Assembly (NCBI RefSeq): GCF_003353055.1
Contig: NZ_QKWJ01000030.1
Location: forward strand, 1-64,000
Origin: Cupriavidus lacunae
Lineage (GTDB): Bacteria; Pseudomonadota; Gammaproteobacteria; Burkholderiales; Burkholderiaceae
Direction of reading: 5' to 3'
Length of the DNA: 64,000 bases
This document shows positions 17,602 to 26,574 of the stretch, in pieces. Below the pieces are notes generated by a model. That model was not told where the DNA came from. It worked only from the letters and a program-made list of their open reading frames with translations, and did no database searches. Numbering within the stretch: position 1 is the stretch's first letter; each line of letters begins with the position of its first letter. The translations under genes and the position numbers were made by a program.

Positions 17602-18942
17602 CTACTTCGCCCCGCTGACCCGCCAGATCGTATTGCCAACGTCATCGGCCACTAGCAAGCCGCCCTGCTTGTCGATGGCCACGCCCACCGGCCGCCCGCG
17701 CGCGTTGCCATCCTTGTCGAGAAAGCCGGCCAGCACGTCGAACGGCGCGCCATTGGGCCGGCCCTGGCTGAACGGCACGAAGATCACCTTGTAGCCCGCC
17801 AGCGGCCGGCGGTTCCACGAACCGTGCTGGCCGACGAACATGCCTTCGCTGAAGCGCGCCGGCAGGCTATTGCCGCCGGCGGCGGCCAGGCCGAGCGATG
17901 CGGTATGCGCCCCCACGGCATAGTCCGGCGCGATGGCCCTGGCCACCAGGTCCGGCGCCGGCGGCTTCACGCGCGTGTCGACATGCTGGCCGTAGTAGCT
18001 GTAGGGCCAGCCATAGAAGCCGCCGTCGCGCACCGAGGTGATGTAGTCGGGCACGAGGTCGCTGCCGATCTCGTCGCGCTCGTTGACCGCGGTCCAGAGC
18101 ATGCCGGTGACCGGCTCCCACGCCATGCCGTTGGGATTGCGCAGGCCGCTGGCAAAGATCCGGTGCATGCCGGTCTTCGGGTCGACCTCCCAGATGGCGG
18201 CGCGGCCGACCTCCTGGTCCATGCCGTTCTCGCCCACGTTGCTGTTGGAGCCCACCGTCACGTACAGCTTGCTGCCGTCGCGGCTGGCGATCAGGCTCTT
18301 GGTCCAGTGATGGTTGCGCGGCCCGCCGGGCAGGTCCACCACCTTCTGCGGCGCGGCGCTGATCCGGGTCTGGCCCGGCTGGTACGGGAAGCGCAGCAGC
18401 GCGTCGGTGGTGGCCACGTAGAAGTCGTTGCCGACCAGCGCCATGCCGAACGGCGAGTTCAGGTCCTTCAGAAACACCGAGCGCTGGTCGGCCACGCCGT
18501 CGCCGTTGGTATCGCGCAGCAGCGTGATGCGGTTGGCGCTGGGCGTGCCGGCACCGGCGCGCTTCATCAGCTTCTTCATGATCCAGCCGCGGATGCCCTT
18601 GCCGTCGTCGGGCTTGGCCGGGGCATTGCTCTCGGCCACCAGCACGTCGCCGTTGGGCAGCACGTAGATCCAGCGCGGATGATCCAGCTTGTCGGCAAAG
18701 GCCGTCACGGCCATGCCTTCAGCCGGCACCGGGCGCTGGCCCGCTGCCCAGCCGATGGCGGGTGCGATGTTGACGGTGGGAATGGCGGTCGGGTTGGGCG
18801 GCGGCAGCTGCGGCGTGGGTCCGAAGCCGGCTTCGGACGGCAGCCTGGCCGTTTCGCCGCAGCCGGCAAGCGCGCCGAGGGTGGCGATGGCGCTCGCCAG
18901 CAATGCGACGCGCAGCAGGGAGAAAGCGGTGGGCGTCGGCAT
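17602..18942 (-). CDS. PQQ-type sugar/sorbosone dehydrogenase-like lipoprotein
   Basis: A 446-residue beta-propeller protein of the glucose/sorbosone dehydrogenase fold. An N-terminal lipoprotein signal ends LGALAGC. Propeller strands include the family segments HPRWIYVLPNGDVLVAES, RITLLRDTNGDGVADQRSVFL, SPFGMALVGNDFYVATTDALLRFPY, GLRNPNGMAWEP and GQHGSWNR. It would be a periplasmic, membrane-anchored PQQ-dependent aldose or sorbosone oxidase. No PQQ biosynthesis gene is in the window. Family members are often annotated without a proven substrate. Confidence 0.83.
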   Translation of the reverse strand: MPTPTAFSLLRVALLASAIATLGALAGCGETARLPSEAGFGPTPQLPPPNPTAIPTVNIAPAIGWAAGQRPVPAEGMAVTAFADKLDHPRWIYVLPNGDVLVAESNAPAKPDDGKGIRGWIMKKLMKRAGAGTPSANRITLLRDTNGDGVADQRSVFLKDLNSPFGMALVGNDFYVATTDALLRFPYQPGQTRISAAPQKVVDLPGGPRNHHWTKSLIASRDGSKLYVTVGSNSNVGENGMDQEVGRAAIWEVDPKTGMHRIFASGLRNPNGMAWEPVTGMLWTAVNERDEIGSDLVPDYITSVRDGGFYGWPYSYYGQHVDTRVKPPAPDLVARAIAPDYAVGAHTASLGLAAAGGNSLPARFSEGMFVGQHGSWNRRPLAGYKVIFVPFSQGRPNGAPFDVLAGFLDKDGNARGRPVGVAIDKQGGLLVADDVGNTIWRVSGAK

Positions 18943-19081
18943 GATCCGGGCTCCTCAGGCAACGCAGGTCGGCGCGCCTGTTCCTGGACTATAGGATGCG
19001 CGGCACCCGGCCCTCTGTCGGCGCAGAAGAAGCCACCGTGTAGGCCGATACCCAAGCTCGTGGCGCGCCGCGTCGCAAACC

Positions 19082-19786
19082 TCAGCCGCGGTGCGGCGTA
19101 TCCAGCCCCTTCACCACGGCCGGGCGTTTGACGAACGCCTCCAGCACGCGCCTGACGTGCGGGAAGTCCTGGATGCCGACCAGTTCGCCCGCCTCATAGA
19201 AGCCGACCAGGTTGCGCACCCACGGGAAGGTGGCGATGTCGGCGATGGTGTACTCGTCGCCCATGATCCAGTCGCGCCCCGCCAGCCGCTGGTTCAGCAC
19301 GTTCAGCAGGCGGCGGCTTTCGGCCACGTAGCGGTCGCGCGGGCGCTTGTCCTCGTAGTCCTTGCCCGCGAACTTGTGGAAAAAGCCCACCTGCCCGAAC
19401 ATCGGCCCGATGCCGCCCATCTGGAACATCACCCACTGGATGGTTTCATAGCGGCGCGCCGGGTCGGCGGGAATCAGCTTGCCCGACTTGTCGGCCAGGT
19501 ACAGCAGGATCGCGCCCGATTCGAACAGCGCCAGCGGCTTGCCGCCCGGGCCATTGGGGTCGAGGATCGCGGGGATCTTGTTGTTCGGGCTCAGCGACAG
19601 GAACTCCGGCGACATCTGGTCGTGGGTGTCGAAGCGCACCAGGTGCGGTTCATACGCCAGGCCGGACTCCTCCAGCAGGATCGACACCTTGACCCCGTTG
19701 GGCGTGGGCAGGGAATAGAGCTGGATGCGGTCGGGATGCTGCGCCGGCCATTTGCGGGTGATGGGGAAAGCGGACAGATCGGGCAC
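19082..19786 (-). CDS. Glutathione S-transferase-like disulphide reductase (YfcG/YghU-like)
   Basis: A 234-residue protein with an N-terminal thioredoxin-fold domain (IQLYSLPTPNGVKVSILLEESGL...NNKIPAI...FESGAILLYLADK) and an all-helical C-terminal domain (GDEYTIADIATFPWV). The TPNGVK segment is typical of Nu-class GSTs, which have disulphide-bond reductase activity with glutathione. The start is the GTG at 19786, preceded by AGGAG; no ATG is available at the family N-terminus. Confidence 0.85.
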   Translation of the reverse strand: MPDLSAFPITRKWPAQHPDRIQLYSLPTPNGVKVSILLEESGLAYEPHLVRFDTHDQMSPEFLSLSPNNKIPAILDPNGPGGKPLALFESGAILLYLADKSGKLIPADPARRYETIQWVMFQMGGIGPMFGQVGFFHKFAGKDYEDKRPRDRYVAESRRLLNVLNQRLAGRDWIMGDEYTIADIATFPWVRNLVGFYEAGELVGIQDFPHVRRVLEAFVKRPAVVKGLDTPHRG

Positions 19787-19807
19787 ACTGGCTCCTGGTT
19801 CGGGCGC

Positions 19808-20125
19808 TTGCGCACTGCGGCAAGCGCCGGACAACGGAAAAGCCAGATCATAAACCGGCCCTGCCCTGCTTGCAGTGGGCGCGACGCGCGCGACCCGGCG
19901 ACCGCCGACGCGACCACGGACCCCCTCGCCTCGCCGACCCGGCGCGAACAGCAGATCCTGATGCTGATCGCGCGCGGCGCCACCGCCGGCGACATTGCCG
20001 CGCAACTCGACATCAGCCCGCTGACCGCACGCAAGCACCGCGAAAACCTGATGCGCAAGCTGGATCCGCACAACACCGCCGAGGTGGTGGCTGACGCCGC
20101 GCGCCAGGGGATTCCACTGGACTGA
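19808..20125 (+). CDS. Short LuxR-type HTH protein (start uncertain)
   Basis: The last 65 codons encode a complete LuxR/FixJ-type HTH (SPTRREQQILMLIARGATAGDIAAQLDISPLTARKHRENLMRKL, then NTAEVVADAARQGI). No receiver or ligand domain precedes it. In-frame ATG codons occur only far upstream, inside the opposite-strand GST gene. A TTG at 19808 is the nearest alternative start, without a convincing ribosome site. It is either a small stand-alone HTH protein or the remnant of a larger regulator. Confidence 0.5.
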   Translation: MRTAASAGQRKSQIINRPCPACSGRDARDPATADATTDPLASPTRREQQILMLIARGATAGDIAAQLDISPLTARKHRENLMRKLDPHNTAEVVADAARQGIPLD

Positions 20126-20162
20126 CGTTCAAGCAAGCCGGCAGGACCCAGGCGCCAGAAGC

Positions 20163-20190
20163 AAAAGGGGCCCCGCAACGCGGGGCCCTC
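20163..20190 (-). terminator. Terminator after acnB
   Basis: The perfect 9-bp arms GGGCCCCGC (20168-20176) and GCGGGGCCC (20180-20188) enclose a 3-base loop. The minus strand continues into TTTTGC. It lies 27 bp past the acnB stop codon. Confidence 0.8.
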
Positions 20191-20216
20191 TCTTCATGCC
20201 AGCCTGACTGTGCGAC

Positions 20217-22808
20217 TTACACCGTCACGCCGTCGGCCACTTCCTTGAAGTCCTCGATCTGGTCGAAGTTCATGTACTTGTAGATCTTGTCGCCATTGGC
20301 GTTGAGCACGCCCATGTCGGCCATGTACTCTTCCTTGGTCGGGATACGACCCAGGCGCGAGCAGATCGCGGCCAGTTCGGCGGAGCCCAGGTACACGTTG
20401 GTGTTCTTGCCCAGGCGGTTCGGGAAGTTACGCGTGCTGGTCGACATCACCGTGGCGCCTTCGCGCACCTGAGCCTGGTTGCCCATGCACAGCGAGCAGC
20501 CCGGCATTTCGGTGCGGGCACCGGCGGTGCCGAACACGCCGTAGTGGCCTTCCTCGGTCAGCTGCTTCTGGTCCATCTTGGTCGGCGGGGCCACCCACAG
20601 CTTGACCGGGATGTCGCGCTTGCCTTCCAGCAGCTTGGAGGCTGCGCGGAAGTGGCCGATGTTGGTCATGCACGAACCGATGAATACTTCATCGATCTTG
20701 GCGCCGGACACGTCCGACAGCGTCTTCACGTCGTCCGGGTCGTTCGGGCAGGCCACGATCGGCTCGTGCACGTCGGCCAGGTCGATCTCGATCACGGCGG
20801 CGTACTCGGCGTCGGCGTCCGGCTGCAGCAGTTCCGGCTTGGCCAGCCAGGCTTCCATGGCCTTGATGCGGCGCTGCAGGCTGCGCGGGTCCTGGTAGCC
20901 CTGGGCGATCATCCACTTCAGCAGCGTGATGTTGCTGTTGATGTATTCGATGATCGGGTCCTTGTTCAGGCGCACCGTGCAACCAGCGGCCGAACGCTCA
21001 GCGGAAGCATCCGACAGCTCAAACGCTTGCTCGACCTTCAGGTCGGGCAGGCCTTCGATTTCCAGGATACGGCCCGAGAAGATGTTCTGCTTGCCTTGCT
21101 TGGCCACGGTCAGCAGGCCTTGCTTGATCGCGTACAGCGGGATCGCGTTGACCAGGTCGCGCAGGGTCACGCCCGGCTGCATCTTGCCCTTGAAGCGGAC
21201 CAGCACCGATTCCGGCATGTCCAGCGGCATCACGCCGGTGGCGGCGGCAAAGGCCACCAGGCCCGAACCTGCGGGGAAGCTGATGCCGATCGGGAAGCGG
21301 GTGTGCGAGTCGCCGCCGGTGCCGACGGTGTCGGGCAGCAGCATGCGGTTCAGCCACGAGTGGATCACGCCGTCGCCCGGGCGCAGCGAGATGCCGCCAC
21401 GGGTGCTGATGAACTCAGGCAGCGTGTGGTGGGTCTTGACGTCGACCGGTTTCGGATAAGCGGCGGTGTGGCAGAACGACTGCATCACCAGGTCGGCCGA
21501 GAAGCCCAGGCAAGCCAGGTCCTTCAGCTCGTCGCGGGTCATCGGGCCGGTGGTGTCCTGCGAGCCCACCGAGGTCATCTTCGGTTCGCAGTAGGTGCCC
21601 GGGCGCATGCCCTTGCCTTCCGGCAGACCGCAGGCGCGGCCAACCATCTTCTGGGCCAGCGTGAAGCCCTTGCCGGTATCGGCCGGGTTCTGCGGCAGGC
21701 GGAACAGCGTCGACGGGGCCAGGCCCAGCGCTTCGCGCGCCTTGGCGGTCAGGCCACGGCCAACGATCAGCGGAATGCGGCCGCCGGCGCGCACTTCGTC
21801 GAACAGCACGTCGGACTTGACCTTGAACTCGGCGATCACTTCACCGTTCTTCAGCGCCTTGCCGTCGTACGGACGCAGTTCGACCACGTCGCCCATTTCC
21901 ATCTTCGACACGTCCAGCTCGATCGGCAGCGCGCCGGCGTCTTCCATGGTGTTGTAGAAGATCGGGGCGATCTTGTTGCCCAGGCACACGCCGCCGAAGC
22001 GCTTGTTCGGGATGAACGGGATGTCTTCGCCGGTGAACCACAGCACCGAGTTGGTGGCGGACTTGCGGCTGGAGCCGGTGCCGACCACGTCGCCCACGTA
22101 GGCGACCAGGTGGCCCTTTTCCTTCAGCGACTCGATGAACTTGACCGGGCCGCGCTTGCCGTCTTCTTCCGGCTGGAATGCCGCGCCTTCGCGCTTGTTC
22201 TTCAGCGTGGCCAGCGCGTGCATCGGGATGTCCGGGCGGGTGGTGGCGTCCGGGGCCGGCGACAGGTCGTCGGTGTTGGTTTCGCCCGGCACCTTGAACA
22301 CGGTGATGGTCAGGCTTTGCGGCACTTCCGGACGGCTGGTGAACCATTCGGCGTCGGCCCAGCTTTGCAGCACGGCCTTGGCGTTGACGTTGCCCTTGTC
22401 GGCCTTTTCCTTCACGTCGTGGAAGGCGTCGAACATCAGCAGGGTCTTCTTCAGCGCCTCGGCGGCGACGGTGCCCACTTCGGCATCGTCCAGCAGCTCG
22501 ATCAGCGGCGAGATGTTGTAGCCGCCCAGCATGGTGCCCAGCAGCTCGGCCGCCTTGGCGCGCGAGATCAGCGCGCACTTCTCTTTGCCCAGCGCCACAG
22601 CGGCCAGGTACGAAGCCTTGACCTTGGCGGCGTCATCCACGCCGGCCGGCACGCGGTAGGTGATCAGCTCGACCAGGTTCTGCTCTTCACCGGCGGGCGG
22701 GTTCTTCAGCAGTTCGACCAGCTCGGCCGTCTGCTTGGCAATCAGGGGCAGAGGGGGGATGCCAAGCGCGGCGCGCTCGGCCACATGTGCGCGATAGTTT
22801 TCAAGCAT
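20217..22808 (-). CDS. acnB: Aconitate hydratase B (bifunctional with 2-methylisocitrate dehydratase)
   Basis: An 863-residue TCA-cycle enzyme interconverting citrate and isocitrate with a [4Fe-4S] cluster. The N-terminal HEAT-like domain (MLENYRAHVAERAALGIPPLPL) is diagnostic for AcnB, as is the domain order with the swivel domain before the cluster domains (GDVVGTGSSRKSATNS). Cluster cysteines are in FIGSCMTNIGH and in PGCSLCMGNQAQ. The active-site segment DSHTRFPIGISFPAGSG is present. The length is normal. It stands alone with a terminator behind it and the palindromic element at 22887-22905 in front. Confidence 0.96.
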   Translation of the reverse strand: MLENYRAHVAERAALGIPPLPLIAKQTAELVELLKNPPAGEEQNLVELITYRVPAGVDDAAKVKASYLAAVALGKEKCALISRAKAAELLGTMLGGYNISPLIELLDDAEVGTVAAEALKKTLLMFDAFHDVKEKADKGNVNAKAVLQSWADAEWFTSRPEVPQSLTITVFKVPGETNTDDLSPAPDATTRPDIPMHALATLKNKREGAAFQPEEDGKRGPVKFIESLKEKGHLVAYVGDVVGTGSSRKSATNSVLWFTGEDIPFIPNKRFGGVCLGNKIAPIFYNTMEDAGALPIELDVSKMEMGDVVELRPYDGKALKNGEVIAEFKVKSDVLFDEVRAGGRIPLIVGRGLTAKAREALGLAPSTLFRLPQNPADTGKGFTLAQKMVGRACGLPEGKGMRPGTYCEPKMTSVGSQDTTGPMTRDELKDLACLGFSADLVMQSFCHTAAYPKPVDVKTHHTLPEFISTRGGISLRPGDGVIHSWLNRMLLPDTVGTGGDSHTRFPIGISFPAGSGLVAFAAATGVMPLDMPESVLVRFKGKMQPGVTLRDLVNAIPLYAIKQGLLTVAKQGKQNIFSGRILEIEGLPDLKVEQAFELSDASAERSAAGCTVRLNKDPIIEYINSNITLLKWMIAQGYQDPRSLQRRIKAMEAWLAKPELLQPDADAEYAAVIEIDLADVHEPIVACPNDPDDVKTLSDVSGAKIDEVFIGSCMTNIGHFRAASKLLEGKRDIPVKLWVAPPTKMDQKQLTEEGHYGVFGTAGARTEMPGCSLCMGNQAQVREGATVMSTSTRNFPNRLGKNTNVYLGSAELAAICSRLGRIPTKEEYMADMGVLNANGDKIYKYMNFDQIEDFKEVADGVTV

Positions 22809-23251
22809 GGGAACCTGCTGAGTAATTAGGTTTAGAAAATCTCGTTACGTCGCGATTGTAGTCCGAAGCGACTCCTCGGTCAAATGTCTTATATCTTATA
22901 TAAGAGTAAAGATGAAAAAATGCTTAACAATCAAGGCACTAAGGACTTATCGATCCGCAGGATCACATGATGTACTACCCGACTAGCGCAGTAGGGAATG
23001 CACGTCGACGCTGCCCGAACCCGCCCCGCCGGGCCGGCCCCGATTCGCCGCGAGCCGCACCGACACTCAAGTTCACACGACATGAAGCGTTAACCAGCCT
23101 GCAGGCGCGCATCACGAAGCGCCCGCTCGCGTAGCCGTGCCTGCTCCCTTTCCGCTCAAATGGCCAAGCTGAAAGGGTTTCCCCCTTTTTTTCGGCCCTT
23201 TGCTGGCCTGCGATTCCGGAAGAATGGCAGGCATTCCGATACAGGCTTCTC
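22809..23251. other. 443-bp intergenic region between divergent acnB and fliL
   Basis: The acnB side holds the palindrome at 22887-22905 in A+T-rich sequence. The fliL side is G+C-rich with a C/T-rich tract near 23180-23200 and a weak hairpin (GCCTGC/GCAGGC, about 23205-23231). I see no convincing sigma-54 or sigma-28 promoter and no coding sequence. Confidence 0.6.
22887..22905. promoter_or_regulatory. Palindromic element upstream of acnB
   Basis: TCTTATATAAGA (22894-22905) is a perfect 12-bp palindrome, and a further half-site TCTTATAT (22887-22894) directly precedes it. It lies about 80 bp upstream of the acnB start. A+T-rich palindromes of this kind are typical GntR/FadR-class operators and similar ones occur in front of TCA-cycle genes in Burkholderiales (from memory). 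The cognate regulator is not in the window. Confidence 0.5.
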
Positions 23252-23743
23252 ATGGCGAACACGGCTTCCCCTCCCCGGACTGGCAACACAGGCAAGCGCG
23301 GCCGGCTGCTGCTGATCGGCGCCGGCGTGCTGGTTGTGGCACTGGGCGCCGGAGGCTTCGTGCTGGGCAGCGTACTGAGCAACCGCCACCCGGCGGCCGC
23401 CGCCGCGCCCGCCGCCCCGGTCGTACCGCCGCCGATCTTCGTGCCGCTGGATGCGTTCACCGTCAACCTGCGCAGCGACGACGGCGACCGCTTCCTGCAC
23501 ACCGGCCTGTCGCTGAAGGTGGCCGATGCCGAGACCCAGGCGCGCCTGGCCCAGTACCTGCCCGAAGCGCGCAGCCGCATCCTGCTGCTGCTGTCGGCCA
23601 GGCAGCCGGCCGACCTGGCCACCGTCGAAGGCAAGCGCAAGCTGGCCGACGACATCCGCGACACCATCAGCAAGCCGTTTGCCAGTGGCCTGCCGGCGCA
23701 GCGCGTGCTGGATGTGCTCTTCACCTCGTTCGTGGTGCAGTAA
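23252..23743 (+). CDS. fliL: Flagellar basal-body protein FliL
   Basis: A 163-residue single-pass inner-membrane protein: cytoplasmic N-terminus, a membrane helix at about residues 19-41, an Ala/Pro linker, then the periplasmic FliL domain (FVPLDAFTVNLRSDDGDRFLHTGLSLKV... to ...VLDVLFTSFVVQ). It forms rings around the stator and supports torque. It is the first gene of fliLMNOPQR. No fliK, fliJ or fliF is in the adjacent 20 kb, so the flagellar genes are split in this genome. Confidence 0.9.
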   Translation: MANTASPPRTGNTGKRGRLLLIGAGVLVVALGAGGFVLGSVLSNRHPAAAAAPAAPVVPPPIFVPLDAFTVNLRSDDGDRFLHTGLSLKVADAETQARLAQYLPEARSRILLLLSARQPADLATVEGKRKLADDIRDTISKPFASGLPAQRVLDVLFTSFVVQ

Positions 23744-23800
23744 GCGCAAGCCAGGGCAGCCGGATTCATCCATAACGCCGCACAAGGGGCAGGACACTAG

Positions 23801-24820
23801 ATGGCCTACGACAAGTTCCTCTCGCAAGACGAGGTAGACGAGCTGCTCAAGGGCGTATCCGGCGAAGCCGATACGCCCAAGGCCAGCGAGCCTGCTCCCG
23901 ACGAAGGCGCGGTGCGCCCCTACAACCTGGCGAAGCAGGAACGCATCATCCGCGGCCGCCTGCACACGCTGGAAATCATCAACGAGCGCTTTGCGCGCTC
24001 GATGCGCACGGCGCTGTTCAATTTCATCCGCCGCGGCGCGGACATCTCAGTTGGCAGCGTGAGGATCGAGAAGTTCGGCGATTTCTCGCGCAACCTGCCG
24101 ATGCCGACCAACCTGAACCTGGTCCACCTGAAGCCGCTGCGCGGCACCGCCCTGTTCATCTACGACCCGAACCTGGTGTTTCTGGTGGTGGACAACCTGT
24201 TCGGCGGCGACGGCCGCTTCCACACCCGCGTGGAAGGCCGCGACTTCACCCAGACCGAGCAGCGCATCATCCAGCGCATGCTGGAGCTGACGCTGACCAG
24301 CTACGGCAACGCCTGGCGCACCGTGCACCCGATCGAGACCGAGTACATCCGCTCGGAGATGCACCCCAAGTTTGCCAACGTCGCCACGCACAACGAAGCC
24401 GTGGTGACCACCGCCTTCCATATCGAACTGGGCGCGGTCGGCGGCCAGCTTCACGTATGCCTGCCGTACTCGATGATCGAGCCCCTCAAGGACCTGCTGA
24501 TGAATCCGCTGCAGGACGAGAAGGAGGTCGACAAGGGCTGGGTCACGCAACTGTCCACGCAGCTGCGCGCGGCCGAGGTGGAGCTGGTGGCCGAATTCGC
24601 GCACCTGCAGAGCACCGTGGCCGAAGTGCTGGCGATGCGCGCCGGCGACGTGCTGCCGATCGAGCTGCCGGAGAAGATCTTCGGCAAGGTGGACGGCGTG
24701 CCCGTCATGCAATGCGGCTTCGGCACGATGAACGGCCAGTATGCGCTGCGGGTAGAACGAATGATCAATCACCAGGACGGCGATTCCCACCTGGACACCG
24801 AGGACACCGATTATGACTGA
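23801..24820 (+). CDS. fliM: Flagellar motor switch protein FliM
   Basis: A 339-residue C-ring protein. The N-terminal CheY-P-binding peptide LSQDEVDELLKGV (residues 7-19) is followed by the middle domain (RFARSMRTALFNFIRRGADISVGSV) and a C-terminal SpoA domain (DVLPIELPEKIFGKVDGVPVMQCGFGTMNGQYALRVERMI). It switches rotor direction upon CheY-P binding. Its end overlaps fliN by 8 bases. Confidence 0.95.
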   Translation: MAYDKFLSQDEVDELLKGVSGEADTPKASEPAPDEGAVRPYNLAKQERIIRGRLHTLEIINERFARSMRTALFNFIRRGADISVGSVRIEKFGDFSRNLPMPTNLNLVHLKPLRGTALFIYDPNLVFLVVDNLFGGDGRFHTRVEGRDFTQTEQRIIQRMLELTLTSYGNAWRTVHPIETEYIRSEMHPKFANVATHNEAVVTTAFHIELGAVGGQLHVCLPYSMIEPLKDLLMNPLQDEKEVDKGWVTQLSTQLRAAEVELVAEFAHLQSTVAEVLAMRAGDVLPIELPEKIFGKVDGVPVMQCGFGTMNGQYALRVERMINHQDGDSHLDTEDTDYD

Positions 24821-25262
24821 CGGCATCGAGGACAAGCCGGTCGACCCGATGGACGACTGGGCCAGCGCGCTGGCCGAGCAGACCAGCGCCACATCCGCCG
24901 AGATCCCCGCAGCCGCCGCACCGGCGGCCGCGCCTGCGGCCACCCCGGCCGCTGCCACCGTCTTCCCGCCGCTGGCCAAGGAAGCGCCGAGCGGCTTCCG
25001 CAACGATATCGAGATGATCCTCGATATCCCGGTGCAGCTGACCGTGGAACTGGGCCGCACCAAGGTGCCCATCAAGAACCTGCTGCAACTGGCGCAGGGC
25101 TCGGTGGTGGAACTGGATGGCCTGGCCGGCGAGCCGATGGACGTGCTGGTCAACGGCTACCTGATCGCGCAGGGCGAGGTGGTGGTGGTGAACGACAAGT
25201 TCGGCATCCGCCTGACGGACATCATCACGCCGTCCGAACGCATCCGGAAGCTGAACAAATGA
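24813..25262 (+). CDS. fliN: Flagellar motor switch protein FliN
   Basis: A 149-residue C-ring protein. A low-complexity Ala/Pro linker (about residues 28-50) joins an N-terminal segment to the SpoA domain (MILDIPVQLTVELGRTKVPIKNLLQLAQGSVVELDGLAGEPMDVLVNGYLIAQGEVVVVNDKFGIRLTDII). It completes the C-ring with FliM/FliG and helps dock FliH. Its stop overlaps the fliO start. Confidence 0.95.
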   Translation: MTDGIEDKPVDPMDDWASALAEQTSATSAEIPAAAAPAAAPAATPAAATVFPPLAKEAPSGFRNDIEMILDIPVQLTVELGRTKVPIKNLLQLAQGSVVELDGLAGEPMDVLVNGYLIAQGEVVVVNDKFGIRLTDIITPSERIRKLNK

Positions 25263-25714
25263 CCATGCCGACGCGCGCCAGCCTGGCCGTGCTTGCGCTG
25301 CTGCCGGGGGCCGTCATGGCCGCCGACGGCACGCATGTGCCCGCCATCAGCGGCGCGGCCAGCCTGGCGCAGGCCGGGCTGGGGCTGTTCGCCATCATCG
25401 CGCTGATCCTGGGCATGGCCTGGGTGGCGCGGCGTGCCGGCCTGGTGCGCCATGCCACCGGCGGCGCCATGAAGGTGGTCGGCAGCACCATGCTGGGCGC
25501 ACGCCAGCGCCTGGTGCTGGTCGAGGTGGGCGATACCTGGCTGGTGCTGGGCGTGAGCCCCGGCGAAATCCGGCCGCTGCACACCATGACGGCGGGCACC
25601 ACCGCCGCCCACCCGACGGCCACCCCCGGCGCCATCGGATCGTCGCAACCGCCGACCGGCGGCACCTTTGCCGAAAAGCTGCTGCGTTCGATGCAGGATC
25701 ACTTCAAATCATGA
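25259..25714 (+). CDS. fliO: Flagellar export protein FliO
   Basis: A 151-residue protein: an N-terminal signal-like segment, one membrane helix (about residues 40-60: LGLFAIIALILGMAWVARR), then the FliO cytoplasmic domain (GGAMKVVGSTMLGARQRLVLVEVGDTWLVLGVSPGEIRPLH). It assists assembly of the FliPQR export gate. Four-base overlaps on both sides show tight coupling. Confidence 0.9.
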   Translation: MTMPTRASLAVLALLPGAVMAADGTHVPAISGAASLAQAGLGLFAIIALILGMAWVARRAGLVRHATGGAMKVVGSTMLGARQRLVLVEVGDTWLVLGVSPGEIRPLHTMTAGTTAAHPTATPGAIGSSQPPTGGTFAEKLLRSMQDHFKS

Positions 25715-26532
25715 ATTCCCCGCGTGCCGCGCTGCGGCGCCATGCCTGCGCCGTGCGCGAGACTGCGGCCGCGCGTAACTTCCCGATGCTGGCCCTGCTG
25801 GCACTGATGCTGGCCCTTGCCGCGCTGGCATTCGCGCCCGCACCAGCCTGGGCCCAGGCACTGCCCGGCGTCATCAGCAAGCCCGCCCCGGGCGGCGGCC
25901 AGATCTGGTCGCTGCCGGTGCAGACGCTGGTGCTGCTGACCTCGCTGTCGTTCCTGCCGGCGGCAATGCTGATGATGACCGGCTTCACCCGCATCATCAT
26001 CGTGCTGGGCCTGCTGCGCAACGCGCTGGGCACGGCCACCTCGCCGCCCAACCAGGTGCTGGTGGGCCTGTCGCTGTTCCTGACCTTCTTCGTGATGGCA
26101 CCGGTGTTCGACCACGTCTACAACGACGCCTACAAGCCGCTGTCGGAAAACAAGATCAGCCTGGAAGCCGCGGCGGCAAAGGCCGTCGAGCCGCTCAAGG
26201 GCTTCATGCTGCGCCAGACCCGCGAGAAGGACCTGGCCATGTTTGCCCAGATGGCCAAGGCGCCGGAGATGCAGGGCCCGGAGGAAGTGCCGCTCAGCAT
26301 CCTGGTGCCGGCCTTCGTCACCAGTGAACTGAAGACCGCGTTCCAGATCGGCTTCACCATCTTCATCCCGTTCCTGATCATCGACCTGGTCGTGGCCAGC
26401 GTGCTGATGGCGATGGGGATGATGATGGTGCCGCCGGCCACCATCTCGCTGCCGTTCAAGCTGATGCTGTTCGTGCTGGTCGACGGCTGGCAGCTGCTGC
26501 TGGGTTCGCTGGCGCAGAGCTTCATGAACTGA
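25711..26532 (+). CDS. fliP: Flagellar export gate protein FliP
   Basis: A 273-residue protein with a cleavable-type signal sequence at about residues 22-47 (typical for FliP) and four membrane helices. Family signatures are MMTGFTRIIIVLGLLRNALGT...PPNQVLVGLSLFLTFFVMAPV and, near the C-terminus, FIPFLIIDLVVASVLMAMGMMMVPP. It forms the pentameric core of the type III export gate with FliQ and FliR. Confidence 0.96.
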   Translation: MNSPRAALRRHACAVRETAAARNFPMLALLALMLALAALAFAPAPAWAQALPGVISKPAPGGGQIWSLPVQTLVLLTSLSFLPAAMLMMTGFTRIIIVLGLLRNALGTATSPPNQVLVGLSLFLTFFVMAPVFDHVYNDAYKPLSENKISLEAAAAKAVEPLKGFMLRQTREKDLAMFAQMAKAPEMQGPEEVPLSILVPAFVTSELKTAFQIGFTIFIPFLIIDLVVASVLMAMGMMMVPPATISLPFKLMLFVLVDGWQLLLGSLAQSFMN

Positions 26533-26574
26533 GGCGGCCAGCCAGCGTCCGCCACACACCGCAGAGTCCGAGCC

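Noticed and set aside
20544..22829. 761-codon plus-strand open frame opposite acnB
   Set aside because: Antisense shadow; composition is low-complexity and acnB is unmistakable on the other strand.
22975..23251. Possible sigma-54 or sigma-28 promoter before fliL
   Set aside because: No sequence close enough to TGGCAC-N5-TTGC or the sigma-28 consensus was found by eye.
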